DNA of 64,000 nt from positions 215,146 through 279,145 of the forward strand of contig CAMYZE010000003.1 of NCBI GenBank assembly GCA_947303805.1, read 5' to 3'. Position numbers and translations under genes: made by a program. Below, piece after piece: positions 23,534 through 33,600 of the stretch (position 1 is the stretch's first letter; the number at the start of each line of letters is the position of its first letter). The notes below the pieces were generated by a model. The model was not told the origin of the DNA. It saw only the letters and a program-made list of their open reading frames with translations, and ran no database searches. Source of the DNA: an uncultured Clostridia bacterium (lineage in GTDB: Bacteria > Bacillota > Clostridia > Lachnospirales > Lachnospiraceae).

Positions 23534-25060
23534 ATGAGTAAGTTTAAATCAGAATTCAAGAAATTAGACATACCTATAATGGTGGTGCCTTTTACACTTA
23601 TCTTTTTAATATGTCTATTTCTCTTCTTAAGACCAAATGAGACGAATGCCTTTATCTCGGCTATTAAACCATTCTTTGGCGACACAATGTCTCTATTATA
23701 CCTATTTGTTAGTTTTGCATTATTTCTTATAGCTATGTTTTTATCATTTTCAAAATATGGTGACATAGTACTTGGCAAAAAAGGTGAAAAGCCTTTGTTC
23801 TCATTTTGGGGTTGGGGCGCAATGATGTTTTGTGCAGGTATGGCTGCAGATGTTCTCTACTATGGCTTCACTGAATGGCTAAACTATTCTCAAGAGGCAT
23901 ACATCATCTCACTTGGAAATCCATTTGACTTTTCAAATGTTTATTCTTTCTTCTTTTGGTCAAACTTCTGGGAATATCTAGTGCTTGGCACTTGCTTTGC
24001 TTTTATGATACATGTGAGAAATAGAAGTAAGCAAAAATATAGTGAAGCTATAAGACCACTCATTGGCAAACATTCAGACGGGGTTATAGGAAAAATTATA
24101 GACATCTTTGCAACTATGGCTATAATCGCTGCAGTTGCATGTTCGCTCACTTTTACTGTACCTGTAATCACAACCTGCTTAAATAGTTTATTTGGTATAC
24201 CAAACACACATGTCACTACTATTGTATTGCTTATACTTATATGTGTGATATACAGCATCTCACTTGCAAATGGACTTAAAGGAATAAAGTTCTTATCAAG
24301 TATCTGTGTATATGTATTCTTAGTTTTTATACTTTATGTATTTGTATTAGGTGGTGAAGCAAGATTTATACTTGAGAGTACATTTAAACAACTTGGTTTA
24401 TTATTTGATAATCTCTTTATCGTATTTACTGATATAGACCCTACAAGAGAGAGCACCTTCGTTCAAGACTACTGTGTATTCTACAATGCTTTCTGGCTCA
24501 CTTGGGCTATAACTGTTCCATTCTTTATAGGCGTTATAAGTCGCGGAAGGACTATTAGACAAACTATCCTTGGTGGTCTTGCTTTTGCAGTTCCTGGCTG
24601 TGTGCTCTGTTTCTCTGTACTTGCCAACTATTCTGAAAGCATTCAGATATTCAACAAAATAGATTTAATATCAATCTACAACGAAACTGGAAATGCCTAC
24701 ACAGTAATTAGTGAAATTGTGAATACACTTCCATTCCCTAAGATTGCATTATTTATACTTATCATTTCTATGATATGTTTCAATGCTACAAGTTTTGACT
24801 CAATATCACTCACTTGTTCATACTATTCATATAAAAACCTTACAAATAATGAAACACCAAATAGATTTGTAAAACAGTTTTGGGCAATTCTTTTAATACT
24901 CTTCCCTGTAGCTCTCATATTCTCCGAAGGAACTGCAGCCAATCTTCAAAATATAGCAGTAATATTTGGATTTCCTGGAGCTATACTAGTTATACTCGTA
25001 GTTGCATCATTCTTCAAAGATGTAAATAAATATCTTGAAGAAGAAAAACAGTCTAGATAA
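23534..25060 (+). CDS. BCCT family transporter (betaine/carnitine/choline type)
   Basis: The 508-residue protein has about 12 membrane helices and BCCT motifs: FWGWGAMMFCAGMAADVLYY (where most members have a SW..M.F..G...G..F..E pattern), then PFFIGVISRGRTIRQTI, the conserved ISRGRTIR loop. Such proteins import quaternary ammonium osmolytes or nutrients by Na+ or H+ coupling. The Gly-rich ion-site segment is divergent, so the substrate cannot be named. I start at ATG 23534 (MSKFKSEFKK) because ttggaggatttATG is the only good ribosome binding site; an in-frame ATG at 23510 lacks one. Confidence 0.88.
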   Translation: MSKFKSEFKKLDIPIMVVPFTLIFLICLFLFLRPNETNAFISAIKPFFGDTMSLLYLFVSFALFLIAMFLSFSKYGDIVLGKKGEKPLFSFWGWGAMMFCAGMAADVLYYGFTEWLNYSQEAYIISLGNPFDFSNVYSFFFWSNFWEYLVLGTCFAFMIHVRNRSKQKYSEAIRPLIGKHSDGVIGKIIDIFATMAIIAAVACSLTFTVPVITTCLNSLFGIPNTHVTTIVLLILICVIYSISLANGLKGIKFLSSICVYVFLVFILYVFVLGGEARFILESTFKQLGLLFDNLFIVFTDIDPTRESTFVQDYCVFYNAFWLTWAITVPFFIGVISRGRTIRQTILGGLAFAVPGCVLCFSVLANYSESIQIFNKIDLISIYNETGNAYTVISEIVNTLPFPKIALFILIISMICFNATSFDSISLTCSYYSYKNLTNNETPNRFVKQFWAILLILFPVALIFSEGTAANLQNIAVIFGFPGAILVILVVASFFKDVNKYLEEEKQSR

Positions 25061-25091
25061 AAATTAATAGAACTAATATAATCTTATTGTC

Positions 25092-25125
25092 AATAAAAAA
25101 ACCCCATTCTTGGGGTTTTTTATTG
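25092..25125. terminator. Bidirectional terminator between the BCCT gene and the envelope cluster
   Basis: A/T-flanked stem (aaaacccca, 4-nt loop, tggggtttt), with A and T runs on both sides, can end transcription from either direction. Confidence 0.85.
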
Positions 25126-25167
25126 TTTAGGTTTCTTGGATGCGGCTTAATGGAAGTCAACATAAAT

Positions 25168-25665
25168 TTAGAATTTTATTTCTTTATTTAAATCAATTTC
25201 ATTTCTATTATTTCTTGTAATTTCTAAAACTTTTACATCATCTCTTTTCAATATAGTTTCTAAAAACTCTGACTTTGCTTTTTGTATAACACCTATAACA
25301 ATTTTTTTAGAGTCTAGAATTTTAAATACTTTTTCTTTAAAAACTTTGGCGTCTTCCTCGGTGGGACCTAACTCATCCATTACCACTATATCATAATTAT
25401 TGTAATCATCAAGTACAACAGATAACTTATCAAAACTTTTATTCACATCCTTAGATCTTTCGCCACGATTAAATAAAAAATTATCTTTGTTCGGTTTTTC
25501 AGATGTAAAGATATTGACTATATGAAATGAAATTATACCATTTTCACTAATATTCTTTATGGTTCTAAATCCACCAACAATTCCTTTATACTCTTCCAAA
25601 AAACTATTTATAATTGTTGATTTCCCTATTCCTTTTTCACCTGTCAAAAAATAATTATTTGCCAT
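25168..25665 (-). CDS. P-loop NTPase of the THEP1-like type
   Basis: The 165-residue protein has a Walker A motif (GEKGIGKST, residues 8-16) at its very start and a Walker B-type strand (YDIVVMDELGPTEEDAKVF), as in the nucleoside-triphosphatase family PF03266 (THEP1). It also resembles small P-loop proteins that help cofactor assembly, such as MobB-like proteins. It is the last gene of the envelope cluster and overlaps the rhodanese/FMN lipoprotein gene by 11 nt. It is cytoplasmic; a role in cofactor or metal handling for the cluster is only inferred. Confidence 0.75.
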   Translation of the reverse strand: MANNYFLTGEKGIGKSTIINSFLEEYKGIVGGFRTIKNISENGIISFHIVNIFTSEKPNKDNFLFNRGERSKDVNKSFDKLSVVLDDYNNYDIVVMDELGPTEEDAKVFKEKVFKILDSKKIVIGVIQKAKSEFLETILKRDDVKVLEITRNNRNEIDLNKEIKF

Positions 25666-26818
25666 GGTAATATTTATTTTTATGATAATTAAATAATGAT
25701 TTTAACATTGATTGTAAATTACTTCTTGTCACAGTCGCACCTGTCATTGCATCCACATCAATTGCATCTATACAGTAGCCATATCCTGCGAATTTATCCA
25801 TCTCTCTCTTTGTCACACCAATCAATGGTTTTATTAAATGTATATCATAATACTTTTCATCAATTTTTGAATCATTATAATTTGGATTACTATCTCCAAA
25901 TAATCCTTTGTTTTCTGAGAATGTAATATATCTTATAGCTGCATCATCACCACTATCTCTCGTATTTAATATTTCTACATAACATATTGATTTAAAATTC
26001 ACTATTTCATCTCTGCAAGTGCAAGATGAATATGCTACTTGATATGCTGTAAAAGTTGAATTAGATTCTTCAAATATTATTTCAAAATCATAATCTTCAG
26101 CAAGTCCACCTGATGCAAAATGTGTGTATTTTACTTTTGAATTTGATTTATTATTTGTTTTATTTAATTTTTCAAATGGAATATATGCATAATCTGCTCT
26201 CCACGAAGCATATATTTTATCACCATTTACATCTTCTGGATATATGACTAATTCTTTTTTATATTTCCCTTTATAATTCCAATTAGCTCCTATGTTATAA
26301 AGTTTATTCTCATCCCATCCAAGATGTATGAGTAATAATTTCATCATATTTGCATAGCCACCTCCACCACACATAATAAATATATTCTTATCCATAGGAA
26401 ATAATTCTTTTAGGATTAGCATAGATTCATTGTAGAGTGGTGTAGCGCTGATTATATTTCCACTCTCATCCCACTTTACATCAAATAGAGTATCCCCACT
26501 ATAGGCATTCCCAACCGGTAATGCTTGAAGGCTTGCTATATATGGATATGGCACAATTTTAAATCCTTCAATAGTTGCAGATAAATCGGCATCTCCTCCA
26601 ATATCTGAAAAATTTGCTGTATCAAAAAGCATTCTAACATCTCTATATGCCACATCTTTTAAAAATAAATATTTATCTATTGTTGACATATTTATATTTT
26701 TGTCAACACTAAACATATCAGATTTTTCTGCTTCAGGTGCAGGTAATTTGATTTCAGTTTCTTTTCTACTACAAGAACAAAGTAATATAACTATTATAAT
26801 TAATAATATTTTTTTCAT
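25655..26818 (-). CDS. Lipoprotein with rhodanese-like domain and FMN-binding-type C-terminus
   Basis: The protein (387 residues from ATG 26818) has a lipobox (ILLCSC, Cys 14 or 16), so it is a membrane-anchored outer-face lipoprotein. Residues about 50-205 resemble a rhodanese domain: VAYRDVRMLFDT, VPYPYIASLQ, and an active-site loop MCGGGGYANM with a catalytic-type Cys. The C-terminal part contains CTCRDE and ends with DAMTGATVTRSNLQ (near 356-370), the D-x-x-S/T-G-A-S/T pattern that ApbE uses for covalent FMN attachment. A TTG at 26830 would overlap the previous gene. Sulfur or electron transfer at the cell surface is inferred. Confidence 0.65.
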   Translation of the reverse strand: MKKILLIIIVILLCSCSRKETEIKLPAPEAEKSDMFSVDKNINMSTIDKYLFLKDVAYRDVRMLFDTANFSDIGGDADLSATIEGFKIVPYPYIASLQALPVGNAYSGDTLFDVKWDESGNIISATPLYNESMLILKELFPMDKNIFIMCGGGGYANMMKLLLIHLGWDENKLYNIGANWNYKGKYKKELVIYPEDVNGDKIYASWRADYAYIPFEKLNKTNNKSNSKVKYTHFASGGLAEDYDFEIIFEESNSTFTAYQVAYSSCTCRDEIVNFKSICYVEILNTRDSGDDAAIRYITFSENKGLFGDSNPNYNDSKIDEKYYDIHLIKPLIGVTKREMDKFAGYGYCIDAIDVDAMTGATVTRSNLQSMLKSLFNYHKNKYYHGK

Positions 26819-26819
26819 A

Positions 26820-27785
26820 TTATTCAACAATTATTTCTATTACATTACTTATATATTTTTTTGTTTTATCTTCTTCACAAGGAGCAAGCCAAACTGTTCC
26901 ATTTTTACCTACTTCTTTATCTTTCTCAATAGCAATTAGTGTATATTCACTATTTATTTGTTCACTTGTCATATCAACACTATAACCATCATCTGCTACA
27001 GCTTTAACTTTTGAAATATTTGAAAAGCCAAGTTTATTTAAAACATCTTTTAAAACATATCCTGTATAAGTTGAATTTATAACTGCATCTTTACTATTTA
27101 AAGCATCACAAGAAATCTTATATATATTTAATCCATCCAAATCACTATTTGTAACATCTACCCCTGATACTTTAAATTTATATTCTCCAAATGTAACTTT
27201 GTCAGTTTTATCTGATTTATCAGGCTTACTCAAAGTTTTACTATCTTGTTCATCTACTTTTTCAGTAACATTTAAATTTGGCTTTTCATTTTTATTATTT
27301 ACGAGTATAGTTGTGAGCCCTTGTAAAAATTCACCTGTCACATCTGAATCGCAAGGACAGAACCAAGGATTTTTTTTGAACTGAGAGCCATCCTTTGATA
27401 TAGCAATTAACATATAATTCACATCTCTATTTTCATATTTAACTGAATAACCATCATCTGCAACTGCTTCAACATATTTTACATCTAATGGAAAACCAAT
27501 GAATTCCAATGCATCAACAAATTTAAAACCAATAAAATTTACTGTTGATTCAGTGCCTGAACTATTAACTGATGTAACTTGTGATTTGTATATAGGATAT
27601 TCTGCTAAATCTTGATTGGTAACAGTTTTATCATTAATTGTTATAGAAAATTCTGGTATAGTTACACCTCTTACTTCCTCAAGTTGAGTAGAATTTGTTG
27701 AAAGTTTAGTTTCTGCTCCATTTCCACAAGCAAATAAAGAAATTGCTACTAAAATTGTTAGTAAAGTTTTAAATAATTTTTTCAT
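26820..27785 (-). CDS. Lipoprotein with two sulfite-oxidase-fold-like domains lacking the Mo-ligand Cys
   Basis: The 321-residue protein has a lipobox (SLFAC, Cys 20). Two similar modules follow: FIGFKFVDALEFIGF then VEAVADDGYSVKY (about 85-135), and YTGYVLKDVLNKLGF then VKAVADDGYSVDM (about 243-290). The W/Y-x-G-V/Y-L..LL and F.s.DGY pattern is that of SUOX-fold molybdopterin domains. The second module has ISCDALN near the usual Cys position, but spacing and context differ; the first has none. Each module ends in a Cys-containing strand (WFCPCDSD and WLAPCEED). Catalytic Mo binding is therefore doubtful. The start has aaggagatttaaaATG. Confidence 0.65.
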   Translation of the reverse strand: MKKLFKTLLTILVAISLFACGNGAETKLSTNSTQLEEVRGVTIPEFSITINDKTVTNQDLAEYPIYKSQVTSVNSSGTESTVNFIGFKFVDALEFIGFPLDVKYVEAVADDGYSVKYENRDVNYMLIAISKDGSQFKKNPWFCPCDSDVTGEFLQGLTTILVNNKNEKPNLNVTEKVDEQDSKTLSKPDKSDKTDKVTFGEYKFKVSGVDVTNSDLDGLNIYKISCDALNSKDAVINSTYTGYVLKDVLNKLGFSNISKVKAVADDGYSVDMTSEQINSEYTLIAIEKDKEVGKNGTVWLAPCEEDKTKKYISNVIEIIVE

Positions 27786-27833
27786 TTTAAATCTCCTTAA
27801 TATATTTATTTTTAACTCATAGAGTCAATATAT

Positions 27834-28616
27834 TTATGATATATTTTTAAAAAAACAAATTTTTCTATCAAATTTTTTAACATTTTCCACTATCATGTCA
27901 CTAGAATAAATTTTTTTCAAATTTTCTTCGTTAATAATGTCTTCAGTTTTACCTGATTCTATCTTCCCATTTCCATTTAGAATTATAACATTTTTATTTA
28001 GAAGTGTCACCTGATTTGGGTCATGAGTTGACACTATAATAGTATAACCCAATGAATTTAAATTCTTTATAATTTTCAAAACCTTATATTGATTTGCTAT
28101 ATCAAGATGTGCAGTTGGCTCATCAAATAAAATCACCCTTGGATTTGATACTATACTTCTCGCTATTACTACGAGTTGCTTTTCACCACCTGACAAATCA
28201 AAAAAACTTTTCTCCATTAAATCTTCTATTTCAAGTTTTAAAAATGCCTCTTCTACCAATTCATAATGTCTCTTATTTAACTCAGTGAAAAGACTTGTCT
28301 CTGCTAAAAGTCCCATCGCTACATATTCTTTTGCTGTATAATCAAATGATAATTTAGGAATTTGTGGAACAAAGCCTATATTTTTTGCAAGCCTCTTTCT
28401 TGAAATATTTTTTATTTCTTCATCCATAAATAAAATTTGTCCACTATAATCATTTCTAATGTTTAGTAACAATGAAAAAAGTGTTGACTTCCCAGCACCA
28501 TTTTTACCAAGTAGAGAATATAATTTCCCCTCTTCTATCAATAGATTTGCATTTTTAAATATTTGTCTCTCACTATTATATGAAAATGAAAGATTTTTTA
28601 TACTATAAATATTCAT
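27834..28616 (-). CDS. FecE/BtuD-type ABC transporter ATPase
   Basis: The 260-residue ATPase powers the importer formed with the next two genes. Motifs are complete: Walker A GKNGAGKST, Q-loop FVPQIPKLSF, signature LSGGEKQLV, Walker B VILFDEPTAHLD and the H-loop STHD. These place it in the iron-siderophore/cobalamin/heme/molybdate class (FecCD partner). It starts immediately after the permease gene, so the two are translationally coupled. Confidence 0.93.
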   Translation of the reverse strand: MNIYSIKNLSFSYNSERQIFKNANLLIEEGKLYSLLGKNGAGKSTLFSLLLNIRNDYSGQILFMDEEIKNISRKRLAKNIGFVPQIPKLSFDYTAKEYVAMGLLAETSLFTELNKRHYELVEEAFLKLEIEDLMEKSFFDLSGGEKQLVVIARSIVSNPRVILFDEPTAHLDIANQYKVLKIIKNLNSLGYTIIVSTHDPNQVTLLNKNVIILNGNGKIESGKTEDIINEENLKKIYSSDMIVENVKKFDRKICFFKNIS

Positions 28617-29639
28617 TTATTTTTTTCTCTTCACACATATCAATAATAAAAAAACAGGTGCGCCAATAAATCCAGTGAGTATGCTTACGGGCATTTCTAC
28701 TTTTCCAATTATCCTTGTCAGTGTATCAACTATTATCATAAATATACCTCCAGAAAGTGCAGATATCGGTAATAGTTTTTTGTTACTTGAACCAACTAAA
28801 ATTCTTGAAAAATGAGGAATTATTAGCCCTACCCATCCTATAGTTCCAGCTATACATATTGATGTGGCAGTAATTAAAGTAGAGCATATTATTACTATAT
28901 TCCTAATTAGCATAGTATTGAGTCCTAAAACTTTTGCTTCTTCATCTCCAGTTGCTAATATATCGATCTTCCACGAGATTTTATATAGTACTATAAAGCA
29001 AATTAATAAAACTACGACTGCCACTTTGATAAGTTTTGTATCAACATAAGCAAAACTTCCCATAGTCCAATATGTGATAGATGCAAGTTCTGTAGATGGA
29101 TCAGCAATGAATTTTATAAATCCGAGTACACTTGACATTAATGTTCCAACAATAATTCCAGCAAGTACCATGGTAATATTTGACTTAAAATTAATGAATT
29201 TTGAAATGAAAACTGTGATTAGTACAGACAAAATTCCAAAAAGAAACGCAAAAACATTTATAAAAAATGCATCAAATGAAAATATTATCCCTATGGCTGC
29301 ACCTATGCAAGCACCTTGCGACACTCCCAAAAAATCAGGTGACACAAGTGGATTATTGAAAATTCCTTGAAATGCGGCACCAGATATTGAAAGAGAAACC
29401 CCAACGACTAATGCTGCAACAACTCTTGGGAGTCTAAGTCCTAACAAAACATTTTTGGACATTTCATCTATTCCAGAATTTGCTTTAAAAATAAAATCTC
29501 TAATGATTAAAAAAATATCTATAACTGATATATCATATTTTCCTAATAAGACAGAAAAAATAACAGTAAAAAATAATATTATAATTAATAATATAATTAG
29601 TAAGTTGTTATTTAATTTTATATTAATTTTCTTTAACAT
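28617..29639 (-). CDS. FecCD-family ABC transporter permease
   Basis: The 340-residue protein has about ten membrane helices and the FecCD signature regions: GLRLPRVVAALVVGVSLSIS, GAAFQGIFNNPLVSPDFLG, and TATSICIAGTIGWVGLIIPH. This is the type II importer class for siderophores, heme, cobalamin and, in some bacteria, molybdate. A single permease gene implies a homodimer. The stop of the SBP gene and this ATG are adjacent. Confidence 0.94.
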   Translation of the reverse strand: MLKKINIKLNNNLLIILLIIILFFTVIFSVLLGKYDISVIDIFLIIRDFIFKANSGIDEMSKNVLLGLRLPRVVAALVVGVSLSISGAAFQGIFNNPLVSPDFLGVSQGACIGAAIGIIFSFDAFFINVFAFLFGILSVLITVFISKFINFKSNITMVLAGIIVGTLMSSVLGFIKFIADPSTELASITYWTMGSFAYVDTKLIKVAVVVLLICFIVLYKISWKIDILATGDEEAKVLGLNTMLIRNIVIICSTLITATSICIAGTIGWVGLIIPHFSRILVGSSNKKLLPISALSGGIFMIIVDTLTRIIGKVEMPVSILTGFIGAPVFLLLICVKRKK

Positions 29640-30677
29640 TTAATCTAATGTATACCCAAGATAGTTTTTATCAAAAGTCCTATTAAACATCATCATATAA
29701 TATTCATCAATTTCTTTTTCCAATTCATCTCTGCTAAAATATGTTGGATACATTTTATACAAAATGTACATTGTGCCTATCACACAAGATATTCCAGGCA
29801 TATCCCAAGAATCAATTTTTGCAGGCATATTAAACACATTTTTGTTCTTAATTGCGGACATTCCAGACCAAGTAGGACTTTCAAATAATTCTTCTCTATC
29901 ATAATCAAGCACTGCAGAACTAGTTATAAATAAATAGTCAGGATTATATTCAAAAATCCTCTCAACTCCTATATCTACCCAGTTGCTATTTTTACTCTCA
30001 TCAATTTTACATATGCCGCCTGCTCTCTCAATCATAAAGCTTTGAAGGGCATTTGCCCCTGCAATTCTCCCAAGTGTTCCTCCCATTAAAATAGCTGTTT
30101 TTTTGTCTTCTTCTTTTATACTCTTAACTATATTATCAATTTTATCAAATTTATTTTTAATATATGTAATAACATAATCTGCTTCTTTAGATTTCCCAAA
30201 ATATTTGCCCATTAAACCAAGAGTATTAATAATATCATCTAAATTTTCCGCTTTAATGCAAAAAACATCTATTCCAAGTTTTCTAACCGCTTCAACAGTG
30301 GTTTTATCATATGCATTATGTACTAAGCAGTCTGGTCTAATTTTTGCCAGTTTCTCAAGATCAACTGTTCCTCTTCCAACTGTGTCAGCATTTTCTATGT
30401 TTTTATCTATATCTTTCCAAAATTTTGATTTTGTATTTATTGCCTTAATTCTGTCTGTCATTTTTAACGCATAAAAAAATGGAACAGAAACAGCATAAAC
30501 TGAAGCTACAGTTAATTCATCTGCATTTTCTTTAATCTTTAATATATTATTTGAAGCATCATAAAACTCATTTTCTGATAAATTTTTTCTTATGTTGTTA
30601 GTGTTACAAGATACCAAAAATAAATTAAAAACTATAAAAACACTAAATACTTTTTTTAAGATTTGCTTTATTTGCAT
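29640..30677 (-). CDS. FecB/BtuF-type substrate-binding lipoprotein
   Basis: The 345-residue protein has a lipobox (FLVSC, near residue 24) and the two-lobed periplasmic-binding fold of the TroA/FecB class: NTKSKFWKDIDKNIENADTV, then VDLEKLAKIRPDCLV, GTLGRIAGANALQSF, and SWDMPGISCVIGTMYILYKM near the C-terminus. The D-x-PG motif and the long C-terminal helix occur in iron-complex and related binders. No ligand can be named from sequence alone. The start has aggaaaaatATG. Confidence 0.9.
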   Translation of the reverse strand: MQIKQILKKVFSVFIVFNLFLVSCNTNNIRKNLSENEFYDASNNILKIKENADELTVASVYAVSVPFFYALKMTDRIKAINTKSKFWKDIDKNIENADTVGRGTVDLEKLAKIRPDCLVHNAYDKTTVEAVRKLGIDVFCIKAENLDDIINTLGLMGKYFGKSKEADYVITYIKNKFDKIDNIVKSIKEEDKKTAILMGGTLGRIAGANALQSFMIERAGGICKIDESKNSNWVDIGVERIFEYNPDYLFITSSAVLDYDREELFESPTWSGMSAIKNKNVFNMPAKIDSWDMPGISCVIGTMYILYKMYPTYFSRDELEKEIDEYYMMMFNRTFDKNYLGYTLD

Positions 30678-30699
30678 ATTTTTCCTTTTAATTTTAGTA

Positions 30700-33600
30700 C
30701 TATTTTTTTAATACTTCATCAGAAACTGTCACTACTACTTTGTTACATTTTTTTACAGATGCTCCTTGAACATTTTCAACAATTAATCTTAGTGGTCCAT
30801 CTGTATTTTTAGCAAGTCCTGTATATCCCTCATGCATCTCATCATTAACTAGTGGGTAACCATTTATTGCATAGCACAACAACACTTTTTTATTCTGACC
30901 ATCAATCTCTATCCCCCTCTCAAGTGCATCTAAACCCACTACACTTAAAACATCATTCTTGTAACCATCTTCCGCATAAAAAGTGATTGATATAAGATTT
31001 TGTTTGTTTATGTCATAAATTGATTTAATAAATCTATAAATATCTAATCCCTCACACTCTCCAATATTTAATACATAATAATTATCTCTTATAATAAAAT
31101 CTTTCATATCTTCAAGTTCTTTTACAGTATACTCTTTTACAATTTCATCACTATCATTTTTTATTGAAATAGTAAATTTGCTATCAAGAAAATCACTATA
31201 GACATCACTCATTGTATGAGACCAAGTATCTATCTCATTTGCAGAAATTTCAACTTTAAACACATCATTAACAAATAAAATATTACCATCAGTTTCCGCT
31301 GGAACAACTAATTTAATAGGACCACCTTCATCTTTTGTAAGTGGATGACCAACTATAGCATCTACTTCATTATACCATCGACTTCCATAAGCAAACATTG
31401 CAGTGATATTATCATCAAATCCATTCACATATTGATTTTTTAATCTTGAAAGTGGCAATGTCATTTTATCCCCACTTCTACCATATATGGTTACATCACC
31501 AGCATTATTTTTAATTCCCAAATATTTAAATAATTCATAACAAGGTATTCCCTTATACTCATCAAAAGGCTCATAAAATTTAGGAATGTTATCATAATAA
31601 TATATTTTTGCTTTAGTTTGCATTTCTTCAATTTCTCTAACTTTTAGTGATGTTTCCTTTTCAAGTCCTGCTCCTGTAAATAATATAGCGCTATTTAATA
31701 TACTATTATTAAAATCACCACTTAAATGCGAATGTTCATCAATATTAAGATTTATAATAATTTTTTCTAAATTACTAATACTCTTTCCATCATATTCATC
31801 ACTATTACTACTTGGTAATAATACCATCAAAGGCCCACCACTATTTTCTACCTTATAATTATTTTTTTCATTATTAATTGGATTTAAATCTATGTTTTTT
31901 ACATAACCATTACTATTCTCATCTCTTACCAATGCTTTTCCATTTTTTGAAAATGCAATTATAGGTTTTATGCCATCTCTATTTAAAGTAATATTATAAC
32001 CATTATTAAATATATTTTCTAAATCAAATGTTTTTCCTTCACTATTTTTACCTTCAAATGTTATATTCCCAATAATGCCATTTAATTTTATATACTCAAG
32101 TAAAAAATTTGTTAAATCTACTCCCTCATATATATTTGATTCTATTTCCCCGTTAATTATACTTTCATAATGGTCTTTTACCTTATATAATTTTGATTGC
32201 TGTTTAGTGACATCTTCTCCATATATTAAATCTTCAATCTCTTTTACTGAAATTTCTCTCTCTACGATTTTCTCACCCTTTTCATTATTAATAATTATAT
32301 TTATAACGTCATCTTTATATTTTTTTATATCTTCGTCATCAGTATATGAATGTGTATTATACAATACATCATCCCCTACAACTATAGAACTCACATATTG
32401 TATTTGATTAGAACCATTTGGGTGATTGTATTGAGTTTTACCAAATACAATATGCAGTGGGCCTCCACTATTTGATAACCCTGATACATATGCTTCATCT
32501 GTTTTTGATATAGCATATGGATAATTATTTACACCATAAGCAATTAACACAGGAAAGCCAAGTTTTACCAAATCCTCATTTGTAGATATATATGTCCCAT
32601 CATTTTTATCATTTACATTTTTTTTATAAAACCCAAATGCATCAGGATATGACAATGTATCAACTGAAAAGGTTTCATTTGACTCTGCACCATCTGATGC
32701 TTTAAATTTAATCAATGTAGTCCTTGCTTTTTTTAATCCCATATCTTTTGCATCTTCCATCCCAAGATATTTTAGATATTTATATAAATCAACACCCTCA
32801 TAAGTATTTACATACCAATATGCATTATTTGCAAGACTGTAGGCATCTCTGTATCCAAGCCCGCCTTGAATTACATTTTTATTTTTATCATACTTTACCA
32901 AATCTTCAATTTCTCCAACTGTCATATTTATTTCATTTCCAATCTCACTACCACTAATTGTTACTATATAATCAACATATTTTGACTCCGCATATAGAGT
33001 ATTTATTTTATTTTCCTTATGCTTAAATCCAGGTTCTGTCATTTCTGCTACATATACATATGCGACATTTGAAAACTCTTTATAATTATTTTTTCCATAT
33101 TTTTCTATATCATATACTAATTTAATACACCCATCTTCATTTTTAAGTTTTTCTACATATCCAAGTGAATGAGACCCTTTTTCTTTCCCATCATAAACAA
33201 ATGGAGCAATCACTTCTTCTTCTATATCTGCTATTCCATAAGCAAGAAGTATTGGTCTATTATCATTATGTGCATTTTTAATTTCATTTAAAGTAAACTC
33301 TGAAATATTTTCTCTATTACTATTTTTTAATATAATTTTATAAGATGTATCTGTCAATTTAATTCCATTTTCACCATCTTTCATCTCATATAATAAATAA
33401 TATAAATCTACACCCTCATATTTAAAAACACCATTTTTATCTCTATACTCACCTCTAACCTGTCCGCCTGTGGCATTTTCTAATTCTCTAATTGATAATG
33501 GAATGCTTGTCACAACTCCTGCACCTTCTACGGTCATAGTAGCACCTGTTATTGTATCAATATTATATGGCAAATCACTATCACTAATTATTCCACCATT

